From: Thiodiazotropha sp040506195
GTDB taxonomy: Bacteria > Pseudomonadota > Gammaproteobacteria > Chromatiales > Chromatiaceae
DNA length: 64,000 nt
Reading direction: 5' to 3'
NCBI GenBank assembly: GCA_040506195.1
Contig: JBEVXH010000001.1
Coordinates: 496,001 to 560,000, forward strand
Below, piece by piece: positions 32,766 to 41,407 of this stretch. Position 1 is the stretch's first letter, and each line of letters starts with the position of its first letter. Under the pieces are notes generated by a model, which saw nothing but the letters and a program-made list of their open reading frames with translations, was not told the DNA's origin and did no database searches. A program made the position numbers and the translations under genes.

Positions 32766-33907
32766 GCACCTACCAACCTCTCAAGCGGCCGGTCGTCACC
32801 CTGCCGTTCATCATTCTCGGTATAGTGGCCCTGATCGGTAGTTACTATCTGGCCCTGCGTTTCATTCACGGCATGGGTATAGTCACCAATCTCAACGGCG
32901 GCTATGCCTGGGGCGTCTGGGTAGTCTACGACGTGGTAGTGGGCACCGCCCTGGCCTGCGGCGGCTACGCCCTCGCCATCACCGTCTATATCATGAACAA
33001 GGGCAAGTATCATCCGCTGATGCGCCCTGCTTTGCTGGCCAGTCTGCTCGGTTACGGCCTGGGCGGTGTCGGCGCCATGATCGATATGGGCCGCTATTGG
33101 CAGTTCTACAACATCTTCACGCCCTGGCACATGAACTTCAATTCGGTGATGCTGGAGGTCGGCCTCTGCGTCGCCACCTACATTCTGGTGCTCTGCATCG
33201 AGTTTGCCCCCACCCTGCTGGAGAGGTTCGGCGCCAAGGGGCTGATCAAGGCGTTGAACAAGGTGCTGTTCATCTTCATCGCCCTCGGCGTGCTGCTGCC
33301 GACCATGCACCAGTCCTCCCTCGGCTCCATGCTGATCGCCATGGGCTACAAGGTGCATCCCCTCTGGCAATCGCTGCATCTGCAGCCCCTGCTGGCCATT
33401 CTTACCGCTCTGACCATGGGCTTCGCGGTGGTGGTCTTCGAGGCCTCCTTCAGCAGCGTCGGCTTCCGGCGTCCCTCCGAAACACCTCTGCTGGCGGGTC
33501 TGGGCAAGGGGATTGTCGCTCTGATTGCAGTCTACCTTGCGTTCCGCTTCGGCGAGATCCTATTGAACGGCAAGCTGGGGTTTATCTTCGCCGGTGACCT
33601 GGGCAGCCTGATGTTCCTGCTTGAGACGGCCCTGTTCGTCTTTCCGCTGGTGGTGTTGAGTTCGGCCAAATACAGGGGGCAAGGCCCGCTGCTGCTCTGG
33701 GCCTCAGTCTCCATGCTATTCGCCGGCTCGCTCTACCGATTCAACGCTTTTCTCATCACCTACGATCCGGGTCCGGGCTACAGCTACTTCCCCTCTGTCC
33801 CGGAGATCATGGTCACCGCCGGCATGGTGGCCCTGGAGATCATGGTCTTTCTGTTCGTGGTGAAGAAATTCCCCGTGCTACACAACGCAGACTCTGCAAG
33901 ATCCTGA
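32762..33907 (+). CDS. hybB: HybB-like (NrfD family) integral membrane subunit
   Basis: A 381-residue polytopic protein with nine to ten hydrophobic segments and no haem-binding cysteines. It is expected to link the hydrogenase to the quinone pool. Typical features are GYAWGVWVVYDVVVGTALA near the N-terminus, MHQSSLGSMLIAMGYKVHPLW in the middle (partly) and YDPGPGYSYFPSVPE near the C-terminus. The ATGA overlap with hybA and 12-nt gap to hybC indicate one operon. Confidence 0.94.
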   Translation: MSTYQPLKRPVVTLPFIILGIVALIGSYYLALRFIHGMGIVTNLNGGYAWGVWVVYDVVVGTALACGGYALAITVYIMNKGKYHPLMRPALLASLLGYGLGGVGAMIDMGRYWQFYNIFTPWHMNFNSVMLEVGLCVATYILVLCIEFAPTLLERFGAKGLIKALNKVLFIFIALGVLLPTMHQSSLGSMLIAMGYKVHPLWQSLHLQPLLAILTALTMGFAVVVFEASFSSVGFRRPSETPLLAGLGKGIVALIAVYLAFRFGEILLNGKLGFIFAGDLGSLMFLLETALFVFPLVVLSSAKYRGQGPLLLWASVSMLFAGSLYRFNAFLITYDPGPGYSYFPSVPEIMVTAGMVALEIMVFLFVVKKFPVLHNADSARS

Positions 33908-33919
33908 GGAGATTCCATC

Positions 33920-35623
33920 GTGACAACACGTATAACTGTCGACCCGATAACCCGCATCGAAGGCCACCTGCGCATCGATGTGGAGGTGGATGACGGCAAG
34001 GTCAGCAAGGCCTGGTCGTCCGGTCAGATGTGGCGCGGCATTGAAAAAATCCTGGTCGGCCGAGATCCCCGTGAGGCTTGGACCTACACCCAGCGCTTCT
34101 GCGGCGTCTGCACCACGGTTCACGCCATCACTTCGGTACGTGCGGTAGAGAACGCCCTCGATCTGGAGGTGCCGGTCAACGCCCAGCTGGTCCGCAACAT
34201 CATCCAGACCGCCCATGCGATCCAGGACCACATCGTCCACTTCTACCACCTTTCCGCGGTGGACTGGGTGGACGTGGTATCGGCGCTGGATGCCGACCCG
34301 GTGGCCACCGCAAAGCTGGCGGAGAGTCTGTCGGACTGGCCTCTCAACGGCCCCCATGAGATGAAGGCGGTACAGGAGCGGCTCAAGACCTTCGTCGGCA
34401 GCGGCCAGCTCGGTCCCTTTGCCAGTGGCTATTGGGGCCATCCGGCCATGAAGCTGCCGCCCGAGGTCAACCTGCTGGCGGTGGCCCACTACCTGCAGGC
34501 GCTGGATGTGCAGAACAACGCCAACAAGATCGTCGCCATCCTCGGCGGCAAGAGTCCACATATCCAGAATGTGGCGGTGGGCGGGGTCAGTAACTCCATC
34601 GGTCACGACGCCCCCTCGGTACTCAACATCGAGCGCCTGATGCTGATCAAGGGTTTCATCGACAAGCTGGACCACTTTGTCAAATCGACCTATCTGGTCG
34701 ACGTGCCTGCAGTGGGCGCCTTCTATCTCGACTGGGCCGGTATCGGCGGCGGCGTCAATAACTACCTGACAGTGCCTGACTGTCCCCAGGACGCCAAGGG
34801 CACGGTCTTTGACCTGCCTGGCGGTTATATCGAGAACGGCGACATCAACAGCCTGAAGCCGATCACCACCTTCGGCGATGCTTACTTCCGCGACGGTGTG
34901 GCGGAGAGTTCTAAACACGCCTGGTACCAGGGCGGCGACGCACTCCACCCTTGGGTGGGCGAAACCGAACCCGAGTACACCGACTTCCAGGACGAAGGTA
35001 AATACTCCTGGGTCAAGGCCCCGACCTTCTACGGCAAGCGGGCCGAGGTAGGTCCCCTGGCAGATGTGTTGGTGGGTGTGGCCAGCGGCCACGCAGGCTA
35101 CAGCCAGTACCTCAATCAGGCGCTGGACATCCTGAAAACGGTCTCCCAGAATCCGGACATCCCGCTCTCCGCGGTCAACTCCACCATCGGCCGCCATGCC
35201 GCCAGGGCGGTACGCTGCGCGGTGATGATGGACACCTTGAAGTCACAGTGGCAGAAGCTGGTGGACAATATCGGCACCGGTGACCTGGACACCTTCAACG
35301 CACCGGTCTTCCCCAAGGGCGAGATCAAAGGCGTCGGCTTTCACCAGGCGCCCCGCGGCACCCTCTCCCACTGGGTGGTGATCGAGGATGGCAAGATCAA
35401 GAACTATCAGGCAGTGGTGCCCAGCACCTGGAACGCCGGACCCCGCGACGCAGATGGCGAGATCGGCCCCTACGAGTCCTCTCTGATGGACAATCCGGTG
35501 GCCGATCCGGAGAAGCCGCTGGAGGTATTGCGCACCGTCCACTCCTTCGATCCCTGCATCGCCTGCGCCATTCACATGGTCGACACCGAGCAGCAGGAGA
35601 TCGTGCGGGTCAAGGCACTGTAA
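33920..35623 (+). CDS. hybC: [NiFe]-hydrogenase large subunit, HybC type
   Basis: Catalytic subunit, 567 residues. The N-terminal nickel ligand motif RFCGVC and the C-terminal DPCIACAIH supply the four cysteines that hold the Ni-Fe site; RIEGHLRIDVEV begins the family core. Residues after the last histidine (MVDTEQQEIVRVKAL) form the C-terminal extension removed by the maturation protease once nickel is in. Together with HybO, HybA and HybB it forms a group 1 uptake complex at the outer face of the inner membrane. Start GTG at 33920. Confidence 0.96.
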   Translation: MTTRITVDPITRIEGHLRIDVEVDDGKVSKAWSSGQMWRGIEKILVGRDPREAWTYTQRFCGVCTTVHAITSVRAVENALDLEVPVNAQLVRNIIQTAHAIQDHIVHFYHLSAVDWVDVVSALDADPVATAKLAESLSDWPLNGPHEMKAVQERLKTFVGSGQLGPFASGYWGHPAMKLPPEVNLLAVAHYLQALDVQNNANKIVAILGGKSPHIQNVAVGGVSNSIGHDAPSVLNIERLMLIKGFIDKLDHFVKSTYLVDVPAVGAFYLDWAGIGGGVNNYLTVPDCPQDAKGTVFDLPGGYIENGDINSLKPITTFGDAYFRDGVAESSKHAWYQGGDALHPWVGETEPEYTDFQDEGKYSWVKAPTFYGKRAEVGPLADVLVGVASGHAGYSQYLNQALDILKTVSQNPDIPLSAVNSTIGRHAARAVRCAVMMDTLKSQWQKLVDNIGTGDLDTFNAPVFPKGEIKGVGFHQAPRGTLSHWVVIEDGKIKNYQAVVPSTWNAGPRDADGEIGPYESSLMDNPVADPEKPLEVLRTVHSFDPCIACAIHMVDTEQQEIVRVKAL

Positions 35624-35648
35624 GCATTACAGCGGGGGAGTTCACGGT

Positions 35649-36206
35649 ATGAGCAACAGCGTAATGAAGACCCTGGTAATCGGTATGGGCAACGTATTAA
35701 TGCAGGACGAAGGCATCGGTGTCCGGGCCGTTGAGGAGCTGGTTAACCGCTATCATATTCCCAATGGCGTCGAGGTCGTCGATGGCGGCACCACTGGCAT
35801 GGAGCTATTCGAACCGATGCGTCGGGCGGACAATCTGATTATCGCCGATGCGGTGAATACCGGTGCACCCTACGGCAGCCTGGTTCGCATTGCCAACGAT
35901 GAGATTCCCGCCTTTTTTCAGACCAAGCTTTCCAACCATCAGCTCGGCGTCTCCGATCTGCTGGCCCTGCTCTCCCTCAAGGGCGAAACGCCGCAGCAGG
36001 TCACCATCATCGGTATGGTGCCGCATTCCCTGGAGAACCGGCTCGGGCTGACTGCGGAGGCCGCAGCAGGCCTGGAGGCCATGGTGCAGATGCTTGTGGA
36101 TGAGCTGGCCTCGCTGGGCATCGAACTCGAATCCCGATCCCAGGCGCTCAGTGGGCACTGGAAACGCGAGGCTGAGTTCGAGGCTTCGGCGGGTCTAATC
36201 AGCTAA
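35649..36206 (+). CDS. hybD: Hydrogenase maturation endopeptidase (HybD/HyaD family)
   Basis: The protease that trims the HybC C-terminus after nickel insertion. The 185-residue product has the N-terminal VIGMGNVLMQDEGIGVRAVE with the nickel-sensing Glu, DGGTTGMELFEPM (Asp ligand region), LIIADAVNTG and HQLGVSDLLALLSL with a histidine. It lies 25 nt after hybC. The C-terminal tail of about 25 residues is longer than in E. coli HybD. Confidence 0.92.
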   Translation: MSNSVMKTLVIGMGNVLMQDEGIGVRAVEELVNRYHIPNGVEVVDGGTTGMELFEPMRRADNLIIADAVNTGAPYGSLVRIANDEIPAFFQTKLSNHQLGVSDLLALLSLKGETPQQVTIIGMVPHSLENRLGLTAEAAAGLEAMVQMLVDELASLGIELESRSQALSGHWKREAEFEASAGLIS

Positions 36207-36209
36207 GTT

Positions 36210-36360
36210 ATTAGTCCGCAAATGAACGCGAATAAACCCAAATGTTACATATAGAGTGCGGCTTGTCGCAGTCCGCGCTTGTTACGAGGTAAATGGGAGA
36301 GCAGAACCCCGGCCCACGTTCTAAATATTTGCGTTAAGTAGCGTTCATTTGCGGACTAAT
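36210..36360. mobile_element. MITE-like element inside the hydrogenase operon
   Basis: A 151-bp non-coding segment bounded by a perfect 20-bp inverted repeat (ATTAGTCCGCAAATGAACGC at 36210-36229; its complement at 36341-36360). The similarity continues imperfectly for about 18 bp further inward. It has no coding capacity. It fills the gap between hybD and the hypC-like gene, whose ribosome site (AGAGGAAAC) lies just outside. Structure fits a miniature inverted-repeat element; a folded RNA spacer is the alternative. Confidence 0.6.
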
Positions 36361-36381
36361 TCAAGTAAAGAGGAAACATCT

Positions 36382-36654
36382 ATGTGCGTAGGCATCCCGG
36401 CGCAGGTGATCGAGGCAGGCGATTTTATCGCCCGCTGCCGCACCCGTAACGGCGAGGAGCAGATCAACATGATGTTGACCGGTCCGCAACCTGCCGGCAC
36501 CTGGCTGCTGACCTTTCTCGGCTCCGCGCGTGAGGTCATCGATGAAGAGGATGCACGCAACATCGACAAGGCACTGGACGGACTCAGCGCCATCATGACT
36601 GATGACGCCGAGATCGACGTCGACCACTATTTTCCCGGACTGGCAGAATCCTGA
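36382..36654 (+). CDS. hybG: HypC/HybG-family hydrogenase maturation chaperone
   Basis: A 90-residue protein starting MCVGIPAQVIEAGDF. The N-terminal Met-Cys of the HypC family, whose cysteine carries the Fe(CN)2CO unit with HypD and contacts the large-subunit precursor, is intact. A beta-barrel core (WLLTFLGSAREVIDEEDA) follows. ATG at 36382 is preceded by GAGGAAAC. Longer frames above it would start inside the inverted repeat. Whether it acts as HybG/HypC or as the related HupF cannot be told apart here. No other hyp gene (hypA, B, D, E, F) is in the window. Confidence 0.88.
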   Translation: MCVGIPAQVIEAGDFIARCRTRNGEEQINMMLTGPQPAGTWLLTFLGSAREVIDEEDARNIDKALDGLSAIMTDDAEIDVDHYFPGLAES

Positions 36655-36682
36655 CAGCCGACGATTCATCGGGGTGAACAAC

Positions 36683-37264
36683 ATGCACGATCTACAACAG
36701 CTGACCTGCCTGATTGAAGAGACCTTTACCTGTATTCAGGAGGAGCAGATGCAGGGTATTCCCCTGCTCAATCCCATGCTGCATGTCGCGACTGTTGGTT
36801 TTCAACACTATCAGGGCCGCAGCATCGGCATCGTCATCACCCCCTGGATGATGAATTTGATTATGTTTCCAGCCGAAAGCGAGGATTGGAGCGAGATGGA
36901 ACTGGGCCACAAACAGCCCCACCGCCTCCCTGCCAATCAGTATAAATTCATGGTCAATGAGATTGACGGCATAGGTCGCTGCCAGACCCACTCGCTCTAT
37001 TCACCGATGCACGAGTTCGTCAATCAGCAGCATGCGGAAGCGGCCGCCAGAAGTTTCATGCAGACCTTGATGGTCGAGGTCGAAGAGCCTGATGAAGATC
37101 CCTATGACGAGGAGCTGCTGGGGCGAATTCTCCGTGGAGAAGAGGAGATCGACATCGACGGTTATGCCATCGCTGAACAGGTTTCAGAGACAGCTGAAGA
37201 GAGTCGGGAGTCGGCGATTTCCCGTCGGGAGCTGCTGCGCGGTATCACGCATCGGGAGACCTGA
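36683..37264 (+). CDS. hybE: Hydrogenase assembly chaperone HybE/HupJ family
   Basis: From ATG at 36683 the product is 193 residues, beginning MHDLQQLTCLIEETF. It has the family core MQGIPLLNPMLHVATVGF and GIVITPWMMNLIMFP, then MVNEIDGIGRCQTHSLYSPMHEF (partly). The C-terminal part, with an acidic stretch and SRRELLRGITHRET, extends beyond the E. coli HybE fold. HybE-type proteins bind the Tat-targeted small subunit or its partner to prevent premature export. Last gene of the operon. Confidence 0.88.
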   Translation: MHDLQQLTCLIEETFTCIQEEQMQGIPLLNPMLHVATVGFQHYQGRSIGIVITPWMMNLIMFPAESEDWSEMELGHKQPHRLPANQYKFMVNEIDGIGRCQTHSLYSPMHEFVNQQHAEAAARSFMQTLMVEVEEPDEDPYDEELLGRILRGEEEIDIDGYAIAEQVSETAEESRESAISRRELLRGITHRET

Positions 37265-37280
37265 CCCGGCTTTCGCCGGG
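37265..37280. terminator. Hairpin between hybE and the chemoreceptor gene
   Basis: Stem CCCGGC/GCCGGG with loop TTTC between convergent genes. No T tract follows, so it is a weak candidate. Confidence 0.4.
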
Positions 37281-37298
37281 CGGTCCCGATACTACCCA

Positions 37299-38906
37299 TC
37301 AAACCTTGAACTGATCGACCATCTTATCCAGCTTGGCGGAGATCCGGGCCACCTCTTCACTCTCTTTGAGTGTGCGGCAGGTCCCCTCGGCTGTCTGGTG
37401 GGATACTTCGTTGATGGCGATGATGTTCTTGTTGATCTCACTGGCCACTGAGGTCTGCTCCGCGGCGGCGGTGGCGATGACGGAATTCATATCACTGATC
37501 GACTCCACCGCGCTTGCGATCTGCGCCAAAGCCTCGCCGGCTCGATCGGAATCAGTGACACTTTGATCAGCCTCCTTCTTGCTCCCATCCATCACCTTTA
37601 CCGCCTGGTTGGAGGCAGATACCAGCTGCTCAATGATATCCTGAATCTCATGGGTCGCCTCTTGAGTGCGCTGAGCCAGATTTCGCACCTCGTCGGCAAC
37701 CACCGCAAAACCGCGACCCTGCTCACCGGCCCGGGCCGCCTCGATAGCCGCATTCAGGGCGAGAAGATTGGTCTGCTCCGCAATGGCGGTGATCGACTCG
37801 GAGACCTGGCCGATGCTTTGCGTACCCTCAGCAAGCTGACGTACGACTACCGCGGCATCATCCACCCGATTCGCCAGTCGCTTGATGGATTCGGATACCT
37901 GGGCAACCACATCACTGCCGTCTCCCGCGTTGGATCTCGCCTCAACCGCCGCCTGCTCGGCGCCGGCGGCATTCTTCGCCACCTCTTCCGCGGCGAGGGT
38001 GAGCTCACCAATGGCCACGGTCAACTGACTCGTCTCTTTTTCCTGCTCATCGACCCCATCACGGGTCGTCTTGGTGACATGGGCCAGCTGCTCGGCGGAG
38101 TTCGCCAAACCATCCATTGTCTGAGCCAGGTCGGTGATAGTGGGTTGAAACTTATCCAGCATGGTATTGACGGCCGTGCCAACCTGGTGAAACTCATCAT
38201 TGGCTCCAAGGGATACGCGTGGACGCAGATCGGAATCCGCGCCAATCTTTTCCACCGTCTTTTTCAATCCATAAAGCGGTTTGATCACCACCTTGCGCAT
38301 AATCGTGTTTATGATGACCAGACCTGCCAGTAAAACCAAAAAGTTGATAGCGGCGCTGAACAGCAGCTCATTCTCGATCGCCTTGTCCCTTTCAGCCAGA
38401 GAGAAGGTCAACCTGCCAGCACCCAGGACCGTCCCTTCCGGCAAGGCATGGCAGGTAAGGCAGTTGGTGCCATTGCGGTCCGCCACCGCGGCAAAAGGCT
38501 CAATGATGGTAACAATGCGATCACCCTTGATCTCTTCCACCTTGATGATCTGTTCACCATTCAATGCCCGCCTGTCCAGGTCATCCAAGGGTTTCTCATG
38601 ATCGAATCCCTCGCCGAATGTCTTGTTTACCGCCTCTCCGCGCAACATGCGCACTTCGAGTACCCCATCCCGCTTCTCGATTTTCTGCTTCAACATCTCC
38701 CTGTTACCCATGGTCCCGGTAAACATCATGGCATTCATACTGTCGAGATAACCGTTCAATACGTCGAAAATCTGATTCTCCGTCAACCTTAGCAATCGAT
38801 CCTTTTGCTGTTGTGCAGAATAGACGGTGACAACCGACATAATGAGAATGAAGATCAGGGCCATCGGAGTGAGAATTTTCCACTGAACCGAGATGTACTT
38901 ACTCAT
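37299..38906 (-). CDS. Methyl-accepting chemotaxis protein with a haem-binding periplasmic domain
   Basis: A 535-residue chemoreceptor from ATG at 38906 (MSKYISVQWKI). One membrane helix (LTPMALIFILIMSVVTVYSA) is followed by a periplasmic domain of about 150 residues, a second helix (FSAAINFLVLLAGLVIINTI), a HAMP region and a long signalling domain. The signalling tip is EQTNLLALNAAIEAARAGE. The periplasmic domain contains NCLTCHALPEG, a single CxxCH that should bind c-type haem (residues 149-153), as in redox or oxygen chemoreceptors such as DcrA of Desulfovibrio. It is convergent with the hydrogenase operon, so sensing of redox state around hydrogen use is a fair guess. A sigma-28-type promoter lies upstream. 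Confidence 0.92.
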   Translation of the reverse strand: MSKYISVQWKILTPMALIFILIMSVVTVYSAQQQKDRLLRLTENQIFDVLNGYLDSMNAMMFTGTMGNREMLKQKIEKRDGVLEVRMLRGEAVNKTFGEGFDHEKPLDDLDRRALNGEQIIKVEEIKGDRIVTIIEPFAAVADRNGTNCLTCHALPEGTVLGAGRLTFSLAERDKAIENELLFSAAINFLVLLAGLVIINTIMRKVVIKPLYGLKKTVEKIGADSDLRPRVSLGANDEFHQVGTAVNTMLDKFQPTITDLAQTMDGLANSAEQLAHVTKTTRDGVDEQEKETSQLTVAIGELTLAAEEVAKNAAGAEQAAVEARSNAGDGSDVVAQVSESIKRLANRVDDAAVVVRQLAEGTQSIGQVSESITAIAEQTNLLALNAAIEAARAGEQGRGFAVVADEVRNLAQRTQEATHEIQDIIEQLVSASNQAVKVMDGSKKEADQSVTDSDRAGEALAQIASAVESISDMNSVIATAAAEQTSVASEINKNIIAINEVSHQTAEGTCRTLKESEEVARISAKLDKMVDQFKV

Positions 38907-38952
38907 GGTCAAACCTATTATCAAATGAAACAAACTGTCTATATGTCTCTAT

Positions 38953-38979
38953 TTCTCGGCAATTCCCAGAAACTCTTGA
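38953..38979 (-). promoter_or_regulatory. Sigma-28 (FliA)-type promoter of the chemoreceptor gene
   Basis: On the minus strand TCAAGAGT, an 11-bp spacer and GCCGAGAA. The consensus is TAAAGTTT-N11-GCCGATAA; the -10 matches seven of eight, the spacing exactly, and the -35 five of eight. It lies about 47 nt upstream of ATG. Confidence 0.7.
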
Positions 38980-39262
38980 GTATTTTTAAATAGGCTACGG
39001 ACAAATGGCGGCGCGGCACCTATTTTAAGGCGTATTTCTATCAAAAACTCTCACAGGCACATGAAAATCAAAGTAAATCAGAAAACTACTCACAGCCCTT
39101 TGTGACGCGGCATACCGCAGTTGTGGGTTTTACTTCATGCCGTCATATACATTGCTAAAGAATCCGGGAAGTCTCCCGACACAGTGTATGTAGATTAAGT
39201 AGGAACACCTGCCGGAGAATCGTATCCCGGCGAGACCGGTAAAACAGTTTTGGAGTTTTCTG
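38980..39262. other. Intergenic region upstream of the small cytochrome gene
   Basis: No gene found. A ribosome site (GGAG) precedes the cytochrome ATG. The rest holds divergent regulatory DNA with no motif I can name. Confidence 0.4.
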
Positions 39263-39580
39263 ATGCGCAAAATCGCTATTGCTTCAATGATAGTGGCAAC
39301 ACTCTTCACCCATGCCGCAGCAGCCGATCAAACCCTGGCCATGCGCTCAGGGTGTATGGGCTGTCACAAGGCCGACGCCAAGCTAGTAGGCCCCGCCTTC
39401 AAGGATGTAGCCGCAAAATATGGCGGTGAAGCAGGTGCCGTAGACCGGCTAGCGGCAAAGGTAAAGGCTGGAAGCACCCCTGGTGAACCTCTGAACTGGG
39501 GTACTGCGGCCATGCCGCCCAGCCAGGCGAGTCTGGATGATATAAAAGGTGTACTCAATTGGGTGATGGGAATGAAGTAG
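39263..39580 (+). CDS. Small class I cytochrome c (c551/c552 type)
   Basis: A 105-residue periplasmic monohaem cytochrome. The signal peptide (MRKIAIASMIVATLFTHAAAA) is followed by a mature part of about 84 residues with SGCMGCHKADAKLVGPAFKDVAAKYGG (in part), the haem site CMGCH, and the axial methionine in TAAMPPSQ. This matches the Pseudomonas c551 size class that carries electrons to oxidases or nitrite reductase. The neighbouring lipoprotein cytochrome may be its partner. Confidence 0.93.
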   Translation: MRKIAIASMIVATLFTHAAAADQTLAMRSGCMGCHKADAKLVGPAFKDVAAKYGGEAGAVDRLAAKVKAGSTPGEPLNWGTAAMPPSQASLDDIKGVLNWVMGMK

Positions 39581-39755
39581 GCGAGGTGTTTACACGGATT
39601 CACTCATCATGCACTTGGCAGTATGCAGTTGAAAAGTTGTCTTTCTGATACTGGAAGAGCAGTGTCAAAGATATCTTTTAGGTTGGATATACAAAAGTGG
39701 ATCACTGCGTCTGTAAACAGTTGATCCTATAAATTTCTCATTAAGGAGCAGATCA

Positions 39756-40136
39756 ATGTCTAGAAGCACGACACTCTTACTTTCATCAACACTCTGCACC
39801 TCCCTGTTGATGGGTTGCAGCTCCGGACCGGCCCCGGTGAGTTTCAAGTCAGAGGTCAAACCATTGGTTGAAAAGTATTGTACCGAGTGTCATCTACCCG
39901 GGGGTGCCGGTGCTGAGGCCAGCGGTTTTATCACCGATAGCTATGAAAACCTGATGAAGGGAACAAAATTTGGACCCGTGGTGGTCGCCGGCGATCCGCT
40001 CTCCAGCTCATTTTATCGCCTTATCGCAGGGAAGGTCGATCCATCGATCCGCATGCCCCACGGCAAGGAGGCGCTTAGTGAGGTGGAGATCGCCACTGTG
40101 GAAAACTGGATTACCCAAGGAGCCGGCAACAACTGA
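39756..40136 (+). CDS. Monohaem c-type cytochrome lipoprotein
   Basis: A 126-residue protein with a lipoprotein signal ending in lipobox LLMGC (Cys20), so it is probably membrane-anchored. The mature domain has KYCTECHLPGG (haem site CTECH) and RMPHGKEALSEVEI (likely axial Met), followed by VENWITQGAGNN. This is the pattern of the small cytochrome domains in which the RMPPxG motif precedes a helix. A terminator follows 28 nt later. Confidence 0.87.
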   Translation: MSRSTTLLLSSTLCTSLLMGCSSGPAPVSFKSEVKPLVEKYCTECHLPGGAGAEASGFITDSYENLMKGTKFGPVVVAGDPLSSSFYRLIAGKVDPSIRMPHGKEALSEVEIATVENWITQGAGNN

Positions 40137-40163
40137 CCTCTTATAACCCATTGTTCGACACTT

Positions 40164-40193
40164 AAAAAGCCATGCCAAGCCGCATGGCTTTTT
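40164..40193 (+). terminator. Intrinsic terminator after the cytochrome lipoprotein gene
   Basis: Stem AAAGCCATGC/GCATGGCTTT with loop CAAGCC, ending in a run of five T residues followed by ATTT. Confidence 0.9.
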
Positions 40194-40310
40194 ATTTGCG
40201 GTGACAAAGCCCTGCCCGGTCATGCAAACACTCCCCTGCTCCCCCCCTTTTTAAGCCGTCATCGAACCGTTATGATGCACCGACCGGATAGCACTTACCA
40301 TGAGGATTCC

Positions 40311-40880
40311 ATGAAAAAATCAACACATACTTCACTACCCTGGCTACTGTTTATGACCTTGTTATCCGTCAACGCATGGGCTGACAATGTACAGGTATCG
40401 ATGAAGACATCAATGGGCGAGATCGAATTGTCGCTCAATAAGGAGAAGGCACCACAGACCATCGAGAATTTCGTGCAGTATGCAAAGGATGGTTTCTATG
40501 ACGGCACGATCTTCCACCGCGTCATCAAGGGCTTCATGATCCAGGGCGGCGGTTTCACCGAAGGCATGCAAAAAAAGCAGACCCGCGACCCGGTCGAAAA
40601 TGAAGCCAAAAACGGTTTGAAGAACAGACGCGGCACGATCGCCATGGCAAGAACTTCCGCGCCGCACTCAGCAACCGCCCAGTTCTTTATCAACCACAAA
40701 GACAACGACTTCCTCGATTATCCCGGACACGACGGATGGGGTTACGCCGTGTTCGGTGAAGTCACCAAGGGGATGGAGGTAGTGGACGGCATTGCCCAAC
40801 AACCCACCGGCGTCACGGGCGGCATGCGAGACGTGCCCAAAACACCCATCATCATCGAGAAGGTTACTATTCTCGAGTAA
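40311..40880 (+). CDS. ppiA: Periplasmic peptidyl-prolyl isomerase (cyclophilin, PpiA-like)
   Basis: A 189-residue cyclophilin with a signal peptide (MKKSTHTSLPWLLFMTLLSVNAWA). The start at 40311 is preceded by GAGGA. The core has GEIELSLNKEKAPQTIENF, FHRVIKGFMIQGGGF and TAQFFINHKDNDFLD, with the active-site Arg in FHRV and Phe/Gln in QFFIN. It acts on proline bonds of exported proteins. It is 39 nt upstream of a cytoplasmic paralogue and shares about half of its core sequence with it, so the pair looks like a tandem duplication. Confidence 0.94.
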   Translation: MKKSTHTSLPWLLFMTLLSVNAWADNVQVSMKTSMGEIELSLNKEKAPQTIENFVQYAKDGFYDGTIFHRVIKGFMIQGGGFTEGMQKKQTRDPVENEAKNGLKNRRGTIAMARTSAPHSATAQFFINHKDNDFLDYPGHDGWGYAVFGEVTKGMEVVDGIAQQPTGVTGGMRDVPKTPIIIEKVTILE

Positions 40881-40918
40881 ACCGTTTCTCACCCAAATTA
40901 TTGCAAATAGGACATTTC

Positions 40919-41407
40919 ATGATCACATTAACGACAAATCTCGGTCCCATCGTCATTGAACTGGATGAAGAGAATGCACCGAAAACCTGTGAGAATTTCA
41001 AACAATATGTGCAGGATGGCTTCTTCGACGGTACGATTTTCCACCGTGTAATCGACAACTTCATGATCCAGGGTGGTGGATTCATACCCGGCATGATCCA
41101 GAAACAGGCCGGCGAGCCGATTGAAAACGAGGCCAAAAACGGCCTCTCCAACGAGATCGGCACCATCGCCATGGCACGTACCATGGAGCCCCATTCGGCT
41201 ACCGCACAGTTCTTCATCAACGTGGCCAACAATAAATTCCTCGATCACCCCGGTCAGGATGGCTGGGGCTATTGTGTTTTCGGCAAGGTGATCAGCGGCA
41301 TGGACGTGGTGAATCAGATCAAAGGGGTCGCCACGGCCACCCAGGCCGGACACCAGGATGTGCCGGTAGAGGATATTGTCATCGAGAAGGCTGAAATCAC
41401 TGAGTGA
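40919..41407 (+). CDS. ppiB: Cytoplasmic peptidyl-prolyl isomerase B
   Basis: A 162-residue cyclophilin without signal peptide, starting MITLTTNLGPIVIELDEENAP. It has FHRVIDNFMIQGGGF, MARTMEPHSATAQFFINVANN and the C-terminal VIEKAEITE. The stop overlaps the GTG start of lpxH. The ATG at 40919 is chosen by alignment with ppiA and family relatives; a TTG six codons earlier is less likely. Confidence 0.95.
   Translation: MITLTTNLGPIVIELDEENAPKTCENFKQYVQDGFFDGTIFHRVIDNFMIQGGGFIPGMIQKQAGEPIENEAKNGLSNEIGTIAMARTMEPHSATAQFFINVANNKFLDHPGQDGWGYCVFGKVISGMDVVNQIKGVATATQAGHQDVPVEDIVIEKAEITE

Noticed and set aside
33878..35197. Open 439-codon frame on the minus strand opposite hybC
   Set aside because: It mirrors the codon bias of the large-subunit gene, has histidine- and valine-rich composition, no family motif and no ribosome site.
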